In this document: piece by piece, positions 44,370-53,092 of the stretch
How positions within the stretch are numbered: position 1 is the stretch's first letter
How the letters are laid out: each line of letters opens with the position of its first letter
Source: Flavobacterium sp. N502540
Lineage (GTDB): Bacteria; Bacteroidota; Bacteroidia; Flavobacteriales; Flavobacteriaceae
Length of the DNA: 64,000 bases
Assembly: GCF_025947365.1 (NCBI RefSeq)
Contig: NZ_CP110012.1
Span: forward strand, 2,542,001 to 2,606,000
Direction of reading: 5' to 3'
The notes under the pieces: model-generated
Told to the model about the DNA's origin: nothing
Databases searched by the model: none
The model's input: only the letters and a program-made list of their open reading frames with translations
Program-made: the position numbers and the translations under genes

Positions 44370-44937
44370 TCAATATTCTTTTAAATATAAAACAATACAC
44401 GCTACAGTTTTTAATTCGAACTAAATTACCCGGAGATGGAAGTTTGTTCTTTTCGTAAACGTACAATAGCGTTTTGATGTTAAATCAAATTGGCTTTGTC
44501 TACGTTGCAGTAGGTTTTACTGCGTTAGATTGCGGCCTTTTCAGATTCTTTACTCTTTTGAAGCTTTTCTGCAAAGATTTTCCGGATTTAAATTTGATTT
44601 TCTCGGCAAATATAGGTCTGATTTTCTCAAATAATGAAATAATTCTTATTAATTTTTCATTATTAAAATAAGACCGGTTAAGTTGGCCGTTTTCTAAACT
44701 TTTCCTTCAAAGATACAACTTTCGGCTGATTTTTCCTTTCGAAGCTGGCATTGATAATCGGAATAAATTTCTTTTGCTGTAGTTTCTTTTATACGAACTC
44801 CATTTTATGAGAAATAATTGATTTTATAACTTTTTAATTTTAAATAAGTTATCATTAAATGTGATTTTTTATTGAATTTTTTTACCAAAAAGCTTAGATT
44901 TAACTGAATTTATGCCTTATCTTTGCACCGCAGTAAT
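44370..44937. other. Gap upstream of the tRNA-Gly array
   Basis: These 568 bases contain the first tRNA promoter at the right end. A 65-codon plus-strand frame at 44474 has no family resemblance or start signals. I see no other gene or RNA here. Confidence 0.45.
44918..44925 (+). promoter_or_regulatory. -7 box of first tRNA-Gly
   Basis: TATCTTTG, 12 bases before the first tRNA. No TTG at the expected -33 position. Confidence 0.6.
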
Positions 44938-45010
<73 letters not shown>

Positions 45011-45072
45011 CTAAAAAAAACCGGGATTTAATCGTTTCGGTCTTTTTAGCAAAAATAAAAAATTATTAATTT

Positions 45073-45105
45073 TTGTTTTTTTAATGATTTAATTTTTTAT
45101 ATTTG
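45073..45105 (+). promoter_or_regulatory. Promoter of second tRNA-Gly
   Basis: TTG (45073-45075), 22 bases, then TATATTTG (45098-45105), with the tRNA beginning 12 bases later. Confidence 0.65.
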
Positions 45106-45117
45106 CACCCTGTTAAT

Positions 45118-45190
<73 letters not shown>

Positions 45191-45277
45191 CTAAAAAAAA
45201 CTGAGATTTAATTGTTTCGGTCTTTTTAGCAAAAATAAAAAATTATTAATTTTTATTTTTTTAATGATTTAATTTTT

Positions 45278-45285
45278 TATATTTG
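45278..45285 (+). promoter_or_regulatory. -7 box of third tRNA-Gly
   Basis: TATATTTG as in the second unit, but the upstream TTG is changed to TTA, so this promoter may be weaker. Confidence 0.55.
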
Positions 45286-45297
45286 CACCCTGTTAAT

Positions 45298-45370
<73 letters not shown>

Positions 45371-45374
45371 CTTA

Positions 45375-45411
45375 AAAAAATCCTCAAACATATTTGTTTG
45401 AGGATTTTTTC
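45375..45411 (+). terminator. Terminator of the tRNA-Gly array
   Basis: A 16-base stem, aaaaaatcctcaaaca (45375-45390) with tgtttgaggatttttt (45395-45410), and a four-base loop. Confidence 0.92.
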
Positions 45412-45450
45412 GTTTTTGCCTGTATTCAAGCGTATTCATGTAAAAAATCC

Positions 45451-45489
45451 AAATTCCAAATTTGATTGATAAACTGGAATTTGGAATTT
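45451..45489 (-). terminator. Terminator after peptidase E gene
   Basis: Twelve-base arms, aaattccaaatt (45451-45462) and aatttggaattt (45478-45489), lie just beyond the pepE stop and are A/T rich on both sides. Confidence 0.6.
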
Positions 45490-45504
45490 AAAAAGATTGG
45501 ATTT

Positions 45505-46212
45505 TTATTTCAGATTGCTCAGATCGCTGCCTGTCTCCAGTTCCGTCGGAGTTTCGTTTTGCAGAAACAAACGCGCCTGCAGGTTTCCTTTCAAAGTGAT
45601 TTTATCGCCTTTTACTTCCAGCCAGCTGCCTTCTCTTAAACCTAAGACCGGGATTGTGTTGAAAGCATGGAATTCTTTAATTCTGGTCTCCCTCGTTTCA
45701 CCCATATGTTTAGATTGTAAGTCAGGATCCAGATAATGTGGGTTCAGGTTAAAAGGAATCAGCCCTAAGGTTTGAAAACTTGGAGGGTAGATGATTGGCA
45801 TATCGTTAGTGGTTTGCATAGAAAGACCACAAATGTTACTTCCGGCACTTGTTCCTAAATAGGGAGTTCCGTTTTTTACAGTCTCAGAAAGAAGCTGCAT
45901 AATATTGTGTTTGTAAAGCTGTGTAACCAGTAAAAAGGTATTTCCGCCTCCGGTAAATATTCCTTCCGCATTTTTTATGGCGTCTGCTGCATTCTCAAAT
46001 TCGTGAATTCCTTTAACAGAGATATCAATCGAAGCAAAAGCTTCCGAAACCTTTGTAGTGTAATCGTCATGCGAAATGCCTCCGGGTCTGGCAAACGGAA
46101 TAAATAAAATGCTTTTGCAGTCTTTAAAATGAGATTGTAAAGTAGGGAGTAAATACTCTAAATAGCTGCCTTCGTGAAGAGTAGAAGTGCTGGCAATGAT
46201 GATGCTTTTCAT
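45505..46212 (-). CDS. pepE: Dipeptidase E (peptidase family S51)
   Basis: The 235-residue enzyme starts at the ATG at 46212 (MKSIIIASTSTLHEGSYLEYLL); the longer frame to 46293 adds 27 residues with no family support. S51 motifs are present: ILFIPFARPGG, GIFTGGGNTFLLVTQLY, the nucleophile Ser in LGTSAGSNICG, and the His region LNPHYLDPD. It cleaves dipeptides with N-terminal Asp in the cytosol. The C-terminal LREGSWLEVKGDKITLKG is also typical of the E. coli enzyme. It is a single-gene unit to the right of the tRNA array. Confidence 0.93.
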   Translation of the reverse strand: MKSIIIASTSTLHEGSYLEYLLPTLQSHFKDCKSILFIPFARPGGISHDDYTTKVSEAFASIDISVKGIHEFENAADAIKNAEGIFTGGGNTFLLVTQLYKHNIMQLLSETVKNGTPYLGTSAGSNICGLSMQTTNDMPIIYPPSFQTLGLIPFNLNPHYLDPDLQSKHMGETRETRIKEFHAFNTIPVLGLREGSWLEVKGDKITLKGNLQARLFLQNETPTELETGSDLSNLK

Positions 46213-46377
46213 ATAATTTAAACTCAGGTTGAACCGGTTAAAGGTATTAAAAAACTCTCTTTGGAATACTTCTTTATGGGGTTTAATTAACATATTTTTA
46301 CCAACTCCTTAGTATTAAATTTGGAGAACATTAAGATATTTTTACAGCTTTAAGAAAATCTTTAAAATTTTGTCGTC

Positions 46378-47142
46378 ATGCACAGGTTCGTATGTTTTCT
46401 GATTCTTGCTTTAGGGCAGACCGCTTGGTCTCAGGCTCAGGACCAGACCGTTTTAAACGGGCGAATAAGTGCGAATGTCAATGATCTGGAAGGGGTTTAT
46501 GTGATCAATGCGCGGACAGAGGGAATGACAACAACCAATTCCTCAGGTACATTTTCTATTGGCGCAAAAGCAGGTGATGAGCTTGTTTTTTCTTCGATAC
46601 AATTCAAAGAAAACAGGGTTGTGTTAACAGCTGAAAATTTCTCAGATATCAACTTTACTGTAAAACTTAATGTCGTAATGCACCAGCTGCAGGAAGTTAT
46701 TATTAAAAATTACAATAATGTGAATGCTGTTTCTTTGGGGATTATCCCCAGCGGGCAAAAAACATACACAGAAGCCGAACGGAAATTACGTACCGCGACA
46801 GATCTAAATGCAAAGGCAAATGCCGGAGGTATGGTTGGTGGTTCTGTTTCTGCTGATCCGTTGTTGAATTTTTTTTCAGGACGCACAGCTATGCTTAAAA
46901 AAGAGGCGGTGGTAGAGAAAAAAGAGGCTTTTATGAAGCTGTTAGAAAAAATGTTTACGTTGGAGCATTTTGTAGAGCAATTGAAGATTCCTTTAGAATA
47001 TGTAAAAGGATTTGAGTATTACGCCGTAGATAATGATAGATTTACAGTGATTTTAAATTCTAAAAATAAGACTTCGACAGAATTTTTGCTGGCGGAATTA
47101 GCGGTTAGGTATAAAGAAATAATTGCAAGTGAAAATAAATAG
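46378..47142 (+). CDS. Exported carboxypeptidase-like regulatory domain protein, paralogue 1
   Basis: The 254-residue protein has a signal peptide (MHRFVCFLILALGQTAWSQAQ) and a small CarboxypepD_reg-like beta-sandwich (residues 25-110: VLNGRISANVNDLEGVYVINA, TTNSSGTFSIGAKAGDELVFSS in parts). It then shares with the next protein a conserved LGIIPSGQKTYTEAERK block, and a C-terminal helical region GRTAMLKKEAVVEKKEAF. A glycine-rich insert (NAGGMVGGSVSADP) is special to this copy. The beta domain is like the one at the N-terminus of TonB receptors, but there is no barrel. It is the first gene of an operon ending in an M1 metallopeptidase. Function is unknown. Confidence 0.8.
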   Translation: MHRFVCFLILALGQTAWSQAQDQTVLNGRISANVNDLEGVYVINARTEGMTTTNSSGTFSIGAKAGDELVFSSIQFKENRVVLTAENFSDINFTVKLNVVMHQLQEVIIKNYNNVNAVSLGIIPSGQKTYTEAERKLRTATDLNAKANAGGMVGGSVSADPLLNFFSGRTAMLKKEAVVEKKEAFMKLLEKMFTLEHFVEQLKIPLEYVKGFEYYAVDNDRFTVILNSKNKTSTEFLLAELAVRYKEIIASENK

Positions 47143-47857
47143 ATTTATAAAAACTAGTTTACTGTTGTTGTTAGTCCAGTTGGGATTTACGCAAAATAAG
47201 GTTTCAAAAGAAATTTCGGGACAGATTTTTGAGCAGTCTACTTCAGTTGAGTCCGTTAATATAATTAATAATACGACTCAGGTAACGGCTGTTTCAGATG
47301 CAAACGGAGGGTTTACGATTGTAGCAAAAGAAGGAGATGTTTTGATGTTTTCGGCTGTAAATCTGGAAGGATATAAGAGACGAATCACAGCTGAAGATAT
47401 GAATGCAGGTCGGCTTCAGATTAAAATGACAGCCAAAGAAGTGGAGTTGAAAGAAGTGGTGGTGAATGAAAATGCCAATATAACAGCTGAGAATTTAGGG
47501 ATAATTCCGTACGGACAGAAAAAATATACCCCTGCAGAACGAAAAGTGTATACTGCGACTTCAACCTCGGTAGACAAGTTGCTTAACAAAATTTCCGGAA
47601 GAACAGCCATGCTTAAAAAAGAGGTTAATGTAGAGAAGAAAGAGGCGCTCTTTAGAAAAATGGAATATCTTTTTGAGGAAAATTATTACACAGAAAGATT
47701 ACGGATACCTGTAGCAGATATTAAAGGATTTCAGTTATATTGTGTGGATGATGCTGATTTTGCCGTATCTTTGAATACTAAAAACAAAACAATGAGTATG
47801 TTTTTGTTAACCGATCTAGCCAGAAAATATCTAATAATTCTCGAAAATGAAAAATAG
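47129..47857 (+). CDS. Exported carboxypeptidase-like regulatory domain protein, paralogue 2
   Basis: The protein is 242 residues from the GTG at 47129, which gives a proper signal peptide (MKINRFIKTSLLLLLVQLGF); a TTG at 47123 would add two residues. It overlaps paralogue 1 by 14 bases. The layout is the same: a beta-sandwich domain, LGIIPYGQKKYTPAERK, then ISGRTAMLKKEVNVEKKEAL and a C-terminal ADIKGFQLYCVDDADFAV. It lacks the glycine-rich insert. It is closely related to the previous protein by eye, indicating tandem duplication. No catalytic motif is visible. Confidence 0.8.
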   Translation: MKINRFIKTSLLLLLVQLGFTQNKVSKEISGQIFEQSTSVESVNIINNTTQVTAVSDANGGFTIVAKEGDVLMFSAVNLEGYKRRITAEDMNAGRLQIKMTAKEVELKEVVVNENANITAENLGIIPYGQKKYTPAERKVYTATSTSVDKLLNKISGRTAMLKKEVNVEKKEALFRKMEYLFEENYYTERLRIPVADIKGFQLYCVDDADFAVSLNTKNKTMSMFLLTDLARKYLIILENEK

Positions 47858-48599
47858 CCTAACCTTATTGCTTATAAGCCTGATTTGTCAAATTACACTA
47901 GGACAAAATTCAAGAAAACCCCTCCACGGACAAGTTACCAATAAATCGCTCGCCGTTGAAAGCGGTTTTGTAATGAATGTAAATGCCAATGTAAGAACCT
48001 TTATTGGTTCAGGCGGATTATTTGATATCATGGCAAAACCTAAGGATACCTTGCTGTTTACAGGATTGGCGTTTCAGTCCAAAAAAATTGTGCTGACAGA
48101 AAAAGACTGTGCCGGGGTTCTGTTTTCCGTACCATTAGATTTAATAAGTAACGAGCTGAAAGAAGTTTTGATACATAAAGATCTAAAAGTAAAATCACTT
48201 GGCGGAGGTTCACAACAATATGTTGACATGCAGTTTGAAGATGATAAGCAGTCGACAGCTAAAAATATTACAATGTATTCTGATCAGACGATTAAATATG
48301 GTATGAACTTTGTCAGAATTTTTAAAGATGTTAAAAAGCTACTTTCTAAAGATGATGATGATGATAAGGAAGAAGTCATTACGGATCTTGCTTTTATTGA
48401 ATATTCCAGATCCAATTTTAAACCGAATTTCTTTACGGGTACTTTGGGATTAAAAGAAGATGATATAGAATTGTTTCTAATGTATTGTTCGAATGATCCG
48501 GAATCCAGAAAGCATCTGGGGCCGGACCAGAAATTTGAATTGATTGATTTCCTGGTTAATAAAAATAAGGAATTTAAAAAAGTGAAAGTTTCTCAGTAA
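47847..48599 (+). CDS. Exported carboxypeptidase-like regulatory domain protein, paralogue 3
   Basis: The 250-residue protein (signal MKNSLTLLLISLICQITLGQ) overlaps paralogue 2 by 11 bases. The N-terminal beta-sandwich is retained (LHGQVTNKSLAVESGFVMNVNANVRTF in parts, then FDIMAKPKDTLLFTGLAFQSKKI). The middle LGIIP-x-GQK block is lost, replaced by VKSLGGGSQQYVDMQFEDD, and an acidic run KDDDDDKEE follows. The C-terminal helices differ from copies 1 and 2 but end in the same operon context. It looks like a diverged third member. Confidence 0.75.
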   Translation: MKNSLTLLLISLICQITLGQNSRKPLHGQVTNKSLAVESGFVMNVNANVRTFIGSGGLFDIMAKPKDTLLFTGLAFQSKKIVLTEKDCAGVLFSVPLDLISNELKEVLIHKDLKVKSLGGGSQQYVDMQFEDDKQSTAKNITMYSDQTIKYGMNFVRIFKDVKKLLSKDDDDDKEEVITDLAFIEYSRSNFKPNFFTGTLGLKEDDIELFLMYCSNDPESRKHLGPDQKFELIDFLVNKNKEFKKVKVSQ

Positions 48600-49105
48600 T
48601 GAAAAATAAGGTAATCTATCCTTTAATAGGAATATTGTTTTTATCGCTTTCTGCTTTCGCATTCCATAAGTTTTATGTGGGTGTTTTTCAGGTCAATTAT
48701 GCCGCCGAGAAAAAGATGATTCAGATTACTTCCCGAATTTTTATTGATGACCTTAATAATGGTATGGAGAAAAAATACCATAAGAAAACATTCGTAGGAA
48801 CCGATAAAGAAACCGAAGCAGATGTAGAGTTGTTAAAAAAATACCTTGCAGAAAACTTTATCATTAAAATAAACGGTCAGTCCAAGCCCATCACCTTTTT
48901 GTCTAAAGAGATAGAAGCCGCTGATGTTTTGGTTTGTTATTCGCGAATAAAAGACATCGATAAATTTAAAACTATTGAAATCTCTAATACGATTTTAGTA
49001 GATTGGAATGCTGAGCAACAGAATATTACACACGTTACAGCATTTGGCAGTAAGAAAAGTATTCTCTTTACTGAATCTTCCAGGAAAGAATTGTTAAAGT
49101 ACTAA
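48599..49105 (+). CDS. DUF6702 family exported protein
   Basis: The 168-residue protein (signal or anchor VIYPLIGILFLSLSAFA, then the family start HKFYVGVFQVNYAAEKKMIQITSRIFIDDL in parts) fits DUF6702, an all-Bacteroidota family of unknown function that is commonly encoded next to M1 metallopeptidase and carboxypeptidase-regulatory genes. The LEVTSRIF-like block near residue 45 and the FEKYF-like region VELLKKYLAENF are the conserved parts. The start overlaps the previous stop by one base. A periplasmic role as partner of the neighbouring M1 enzyme is possible but unproven. Confidence 0.82.
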   Translation: MKNKVIYPLIGILFLSLSAFAFHKFYVGVFQVNYAAEKKMIQITSRIFIDDLNNGMEKKYHKKTFVGTDKETEADVELLKKYLAENFIIKINGQSKPITFLSKEIEAADVLVCYSRIKDIDKFKTIEISNTILVDWNAEQQNITHVTAFGSKKSILFTESSRKELLKY

Positions 49106-49171
49106 AGAATGAATAAAATTATTGATTTAATTGTTATTTTCACACCCTGACAAAATTACCATTACTATTTT

Positions 49172-51412
49172 ATGAAAAAACTTTCATTATTGTTGATTTT
49201 TCCTGCGATGCTTATCGCTCAGGAAAAAACAGTTGCTCCAAAGCAACAAGGGAAGTACGATACAAACAAATTCAGCCAGATGTATGATCTGTTGGCTACT
49301 CCAAATATGTTTCGTACAGCTTCGGGAGCACCGGGACCTGCTTATTACCAACAACAGGCCGATTATAAAATCGATATTGAATTAGACGATAAAAAATCAA
49401 GAATAGATGGTTCTGAAATCATAACCTATTCGAATAATTCTCCTGATGTTCTGGAGTATTTATGGATACAGTTAGATCAGAATCAGGCCAGAGCCAAAAC
49501 GCAAACCTCTTTGGCGGAAAGTGAAAAAATAAGCCCTGTTTTGCCTTTGGATGGATTCTCAAGTAAATATTTGAAAAAAGATTTAGAGCGCGGTTTTAAT
49601 ATTGAACAGGTAAAAGACATAAAAGGAAATCCAATGTCGTATACCATCAATGAAACCATGATGCGTATTAATTTGGCAACACCATTAAAACCGGGTGAAA
49701 AAATCTCACTGGCCATAAAATGGTGGTACAACATTAACAACTACAGAAAAGAAGGGGGCGGACGTTCCGGTTATGAATCATTTGATAAAGACGGAAATAA
49801 ATTATACGTAATTGCTCAGTTTTACCCAAGAATGGCCGTATACAATGATGTGGAAGGCTGGCAGAACATGCAGTTTTGGGGAAGTGGAGAGTTTGCATTG
49901 CCTTTCGGTAATTTTGATGTAAACATTACAGTTCCTGCAGATCACATCATTGATGCTACCGGAGAACTGACCAACAGAGCCGAAGTTTTTACGCCGGAAC
50001 AAGTAAAACGTTACGAACAGGCTCAGAAATCATTTGATAAACCAGTTGTAATTGTAACACAAGCTGAGGCAGAAGCAGCAGAAAAAGGATTTTCGGAAAA
50101 GAAAAAAACATGGAGATTCAGTGCCAAAAATGTACGTGACTTCGGAATTGCTTCTTCGAGAAAATTCATTTACGATGCAATGGCTGTAAAAATTGGAAAC
50201 AGAGTAGTGATGGCCGAATCTGTTTATCCGAAAGAATCAAATCCGTTATGGGGAGAAACCTCCACAATGGTAGTAGCACATACTTTAAAAAGCTATTCAG
50301 CGCATACTTTTGATTATCCTTATCCAAAAGCAGTATCAGTTTCAGCAGAAGATCAGGGGATGGAATACCCAATGATTTGCTGGAATTATGGCCGTCCGGA
50401 TGAAAATGGGGTGACCAGTAAAGAGGTTAAAAACGGAATGATCGGTGTGGTAATTCACGAAGTGGGACATACCTTTTTTCCAATGATTGTAAATTCAGAC
50501 GAACGTCAATGGAGCTGGATGGATGAAGGTTTGAACTCTTTTTTACAATACATGGCAGAGCAGGAACTGGATTCGAACTTTCCTTCAAGACGCGGGCCTG
50601 CAAAAAATATTGTTCCGTATATGAGTGGAGATCAGAAGTTTTTAGAGCCTATTATGTCGAACTCTGAAACCATTCACCAATTTGGAAATAATGCATACGG
50701 AAAACCGGCTACAGGACTTAATATTCTGAGAGAAGTCGTAATGGGGAGAGAATTGTTTGACTATGCTTTTAAAACCTATGCCAACAGATGGAAATTTAAA
50801 CATCCAACCCCTGAAGATTTCTTTAGAACGATGGAAGATGCTTCGGCAGTTGATTTAGACTGGTTTTTCAGAGGATGGTTTTATTCTACAGATTTTGTAG
50901 ATATCGGAATCAAAGAGGTAAAACAATATTATGTTTCCGAAACCCCAACTGCAGATATCAAAGATATTAAAGTTAAAAAAGGACGTTTTGGATTTGAAAA
51001 AGGACCTTTCGTGTATTTAGTTGCTGGTGATAATGCCGAGGTAAATGCTTCGACTAAAAAACCATTAAAAGTAGAAGACGTAAAACTATTGTCAGATTAC
51101 GTGAGTCAAACCTTTACAGCGGAAGAAAAAGCAAGTCTGAAATCACCTAAATATTTCTATGAAGTAGAGTTTAGTAAACCGGGAGGAATGATCATGCCAA
51201 TTTTGGTTGAGATTACTTACGAAGACGGAACAAAAGAGAATTACAAGTATCCGGCCCAGATCTGGAGAAAGAATAACGATACGGCTAAGAAAGTTTATGC
51301 AACCGAAAAAGTAATTAAAAGCATTCAGATAGATCCGAAATTAATGACCGCCGATATTGATGTAACCAATAACAGCTGGCCAAAAGTAGAAGAAAAATCA
51401 AAATTTGATTAA
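49172..51412 (+). CDS. M1-family zinc metallopeptidase, secreted
   Basis: The 746-residue protein (signal MKKLSLLLIFPAMLIAQ) has the gluzincin site HEVGHTFFPMIVNSDER followed by WSWMDEGLNSFLQ, giving two His and the downstream Glu ligand. An EDQGMEYPMICW segment replaces GAMEN. The N-terminal part (40-270) is the aminopeptidase-N-like beta saddle. The C-terminal part is beta-rich, without a T9SS tail. It probably acts on peptides in the periplasm or at the outer membrane. It is the last gene of the operon starting at 46378, 66 bases after the DUF6702 gene. Confidence 0.92.
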   Translation: MKKLSLLLIFPAMLIAQEKTVAPKQQGKYDTNKFSQMYDLLATPNMFRTASGAPGPAYYQQQADYKIDIELDDKKSRIDGSEIITYSNNSPDVLEYLWIQLDQNQARAKTQTSLAESEKISPVLPLDGFSSKYLKKDLERGFNIEQVKDIKGNPMSYTINETMMRINLATPLKPGEKISLAIKWWYNINNYRKEGGGRSGYESFDKDGNKLYVIAQFYPRMAVYNDVEGWQNMQFWGSGEFALPFGNFDVNITVPADHIIDATGELTNRAEVFTPEQVKRYEQAQKSFDKPVVIVTQAEAEAAEKGFSEKKKTWRFSAKNVRDFGIASSRKFIYDAMAVKIGNRVVMAESVYPKESNPLWGETSTMVVAHTLKSYSAHTFDYPYPKAVSVSAEDQGMEYPMICWNYGRPDENGVTSKEVKNGMIGVVIHEVGHTFFPMIVNSDERQWSWMDEGLNSFLQYMAEQELDSNFPSRRGPAKNIVPYMSGDQKFLEPIMSNSETIHQFGNNAYGKPATGLNILREVVMGRELFDYAFKTYANRWKFKHPTPEDFFRTMEDASAVDLDWFFRGWFYSTDFVDIGIKEVKQYYVSETPTADIKDIKVKKGRFGFEKGPFVYLVAGDNAEVNASTKKPLKVEDVKLLSDYVSQTFTAEEKASLKSPKYFYEVEFSKPGGMIMPILVEITYEDGTKENYKYPAQIWRKNNDTAKKVYATEKVIKSIQIDPKLMTADIDVTNNSWPKVEEKSKFD

Positions 51413-51424
51413 AAATAAACCTGA

Positions 51425-51463
51425 AAATAGGGCTGTCTCAAAAATGAGACAGCCCTATTTTTT
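51425..51463 (+). terminator. Terminator of the M1 peptidase operon
   Basis: A 16-base stem, aaatagggctgtctca (51425-51440) with its complement (51445-51460), an AAAA loop and a T-run. Confidence 0.92.
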
Positions 51464-51641
51464 TATAAATTGAAATCTTTCGTAAAAGAACTATTTTCTT
51501 TTTCTGAAATTGTTCCATCGGAGCAAAATGTTTATAGCAAATACAATTTACCAGTTTTAAGAAGCTCCAGCGGAGCGTAATTCTTTTGAGGCAGTTCCTT
51601 TTTTTTAAGTAAATTTTAAAACCGTCCGTTGTAAAATTTAA

Positions 51642-51649
51642 TATCTTTG
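51642..51649 (+). promoter_or_regulatory. -7 box for tatA
   Basis: TATCTTTG, about 20 bases before the tatA start codon. No TTG at proper spacing. Confidence 0.5.
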
Positions 51650-51669
51650 TCAACACAAAAATAAAAGAT

Positions 51670-52017
51670 ATGTTTGGTATAGGAGGAGGAGAATTAGTTT
51701 TTATACTGTTTATAGTGCTAATGCTTTTTGGTTCAGATAAAGTGCCTGAAATTGCTCGCACAATGGGTAAAGCCATGGCGCAGTTAAAAAATGCTACTAA
51801 CGATATTAAAAGTGAAATTCAAAAAGGAGCTGAGGCCAATGGTCTTGACTCAAAATCACTTACAGATATAACGGGTAACATCAATGCACAAATTAATGAC
51901 GCCAAAAGCAATCTGATGGGAGACTCCGCTAATTTATTAGGAGACACTGCTACAGAAATAGACAAAGTAAAAGAAGATATCGATTCAATCTCAGGACCTG
52001 TAAAACGCCAAAGATAA
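51670..52017 (+). CDS. tatA: Sec-independent protein translocase TatA/TatB-family subunit
   Basis: The 115-residue protein has the Tat layout: a short N-terminal membrane helix (ELVFILFIVLMLFGSDKVPEIAR, with the FG hinge), then an amphipathic helix (TMGKAMAQLKNATNDIKSEIQ) and a polar tail. The FGSDKVPEIAR block is the A/B signature. TatA forms the pore for folded twin-arginine substrates; in Bacteroidota one TatA/B-like protein often works with TatC. No tatC is in the window. It lies one base before the PAP2 gene, so the two are co-transcribed. Confidence 0.9.
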   Translation: MFGIGGGELVFILFIVLMLFGSDKVPEIARTMGKAMAQLKNATNDIKSEIQKGAEANGLDSKSLTDITGNINAQINDAKSNLMGDSANLLGDTATEIDKVKEDIDSISGPVKRQR

Positions 52018-52018
52018 T

Positions 52019-52582
52019 ATGCTTGAAAAAATACAAAAATTAGACACCGAGTTATTGGTGTACCTTAACGGTTTAGGTTCTGAAACATACGATAAACTTT
52101 GGCTGATTATTACCAGTCAGTTAAATTGGACCCCTCTTTTTCTGTTGTTTTTTTATTTGATGTATAAAAAGATAGGGGGAAAACAAACTTTGTATGTGAT
52201 CCTTTTTATTGCCGTGCTAATCACATTTACAGATCAGGTTACTAATTTGGTAAAGTATACCGTTCAACGACTACGACCATGTAATAATCCTGATATCAAC
52301 ACCATTATTCGTGTCGTACAGGTCAGAAAATCATTTAGTTTTTTCTCCGGACATGCAGCCAACACTATGGCGGTAGCGACCTTTTTATATTTCGTTTTGA
52401 GACGTCGTATTAAGTTTTTAGGATTTATATTCTTATGGCCTTTAATCTTCGCCTATAGCCGAATTTACTTAGGATTGCACTATCCGGGAGACATCCTGAC
52501 CGGTTATTTTGTAGGAGCACTTTTCGGATCCTTACTTTATTTGGTATATCGCAGATTAAAACCACAATACTTTCCAGGATAG
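52019..52582 (+). CDS. PAP2-family membrane phosphatase
   Basis: The 187-residue protein with about five membrane helices carries the three acid-phosphatase motifs: KYTVQRLRPC, FFSGHAAN (with the active His), and SRIYLGLHYPGDILTG. It dephosphorylates a lipid phosphate such as undecaprenyl pyrophosphate, phosphatidate or phosphatidylglycerophosphate at the membrane. The substrate cannot be chosen from sequence alone. It directly follows tatA. Its stop codon is followed at once by an inverted-repeat element. Confidence 0.9.
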   Translation: MLEKIQKLDTELLVYLNGLGSETYDKLWLIITSQLNWTPLFLLFFYLMYKKIGGKQTLYVILFIAVLITFTDQVTNLVKYTVQRLRPCNNPDINTIIRVVQVRKSFSFFSGHAANTMAVATFLYFVLRRRIKFLGFIFLWPLIFAYSRIYLGLHYPGDILTGYFVGALFGSLLYLVYRRLKPQYFPG

Positions 52583-52830
52583 TTTTTGAAGGTTCTGAGG
52601 GATTAAGATACTGAGGTTCTAAGTTTTTTTGTTAGAGAAAACTTAGAACCTTATTTGTTTAGTGTTTTAATTATTTTGGAGAACTATATTTTAAGAAATG
52701 CAAAGATGCTTTAGCCAAAATATCTTCCGGTTTAATTTGGCTAAAGCCTTTTTTCAATGCTATCCTTCAGCTCAATTCAATCAACCAAAAAAAACTTAGC
52801 ACCTTAGTACCTCAGAACCTTCCTCAAAAC
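52583..52830. repeat. MITE-like element with long inverted repeats
   Basis: The left arm (52583-52630, tttttgaaggttctgaggga...) and right arm (52787-52830) are near-complementary over about 40 bases, with matching ggttctgagg and ctaagttttt blocks. Between them, gctttagcca (52708-52717) and tggctaaagc (52738-52747) form a second hairpin. A further arm at 52638-52651 pairs with 52614-52627 and may end PAP2 transcription. From memory, this 'aaaacttag-acctt-gtacctcagaacctt' repeat recurs in Flavobacterium genomes. Confidence 0.6.
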
Positions 52831-52834
52831 ACCC

Positions 52835-53092
52835 CAAAAGAACTTTGGCACTAACGTCATTCGGATGAACCGGTTCCAGTATTTTTCCACTTCGCAAAAC
52901 ATTATCCGATAAAATAATACCGCCTTTGTTCATTTTTGGAACAATCATTTCCTAATAATTGATGTAGTTTTCTTTATCGGTATGAATGAAAACCAACTAA
53001 TTCTTCTTTGGTGTCAGTTGTATGAACTTATCCGTTTTTCTGTATTTTTCACACAAACCCAGAGCAGTATAACCGGTATAAGTGCCAATTTC
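52835..53092 (-). pseudogene. Decayed partial copy of the O-methyltransferase gene
   Basis: This stretch is a clear diverged duplicate of 56636-57001, part of the intact O-methyltransferase gene. Long blocks are identical, for example ggatgaaccggttccagt. It lacks about 108 bases of the middle, has no start region or C-terminal end, and the Trp codon at 56752-56754 is an amber stop here (52952-52954). It lies directly beside the inverted-repeat element, and about 3.7 kb from its intact relative, with two secreted-protein genes between. Confidence 0.85.

Noticed and set aside
44474..44671. 65-codon plus-strand ORF in the pre-tRNA gap
   Set aside because: No family resemblance, low-complexity hydrophobic composition and no promoter or start signal.
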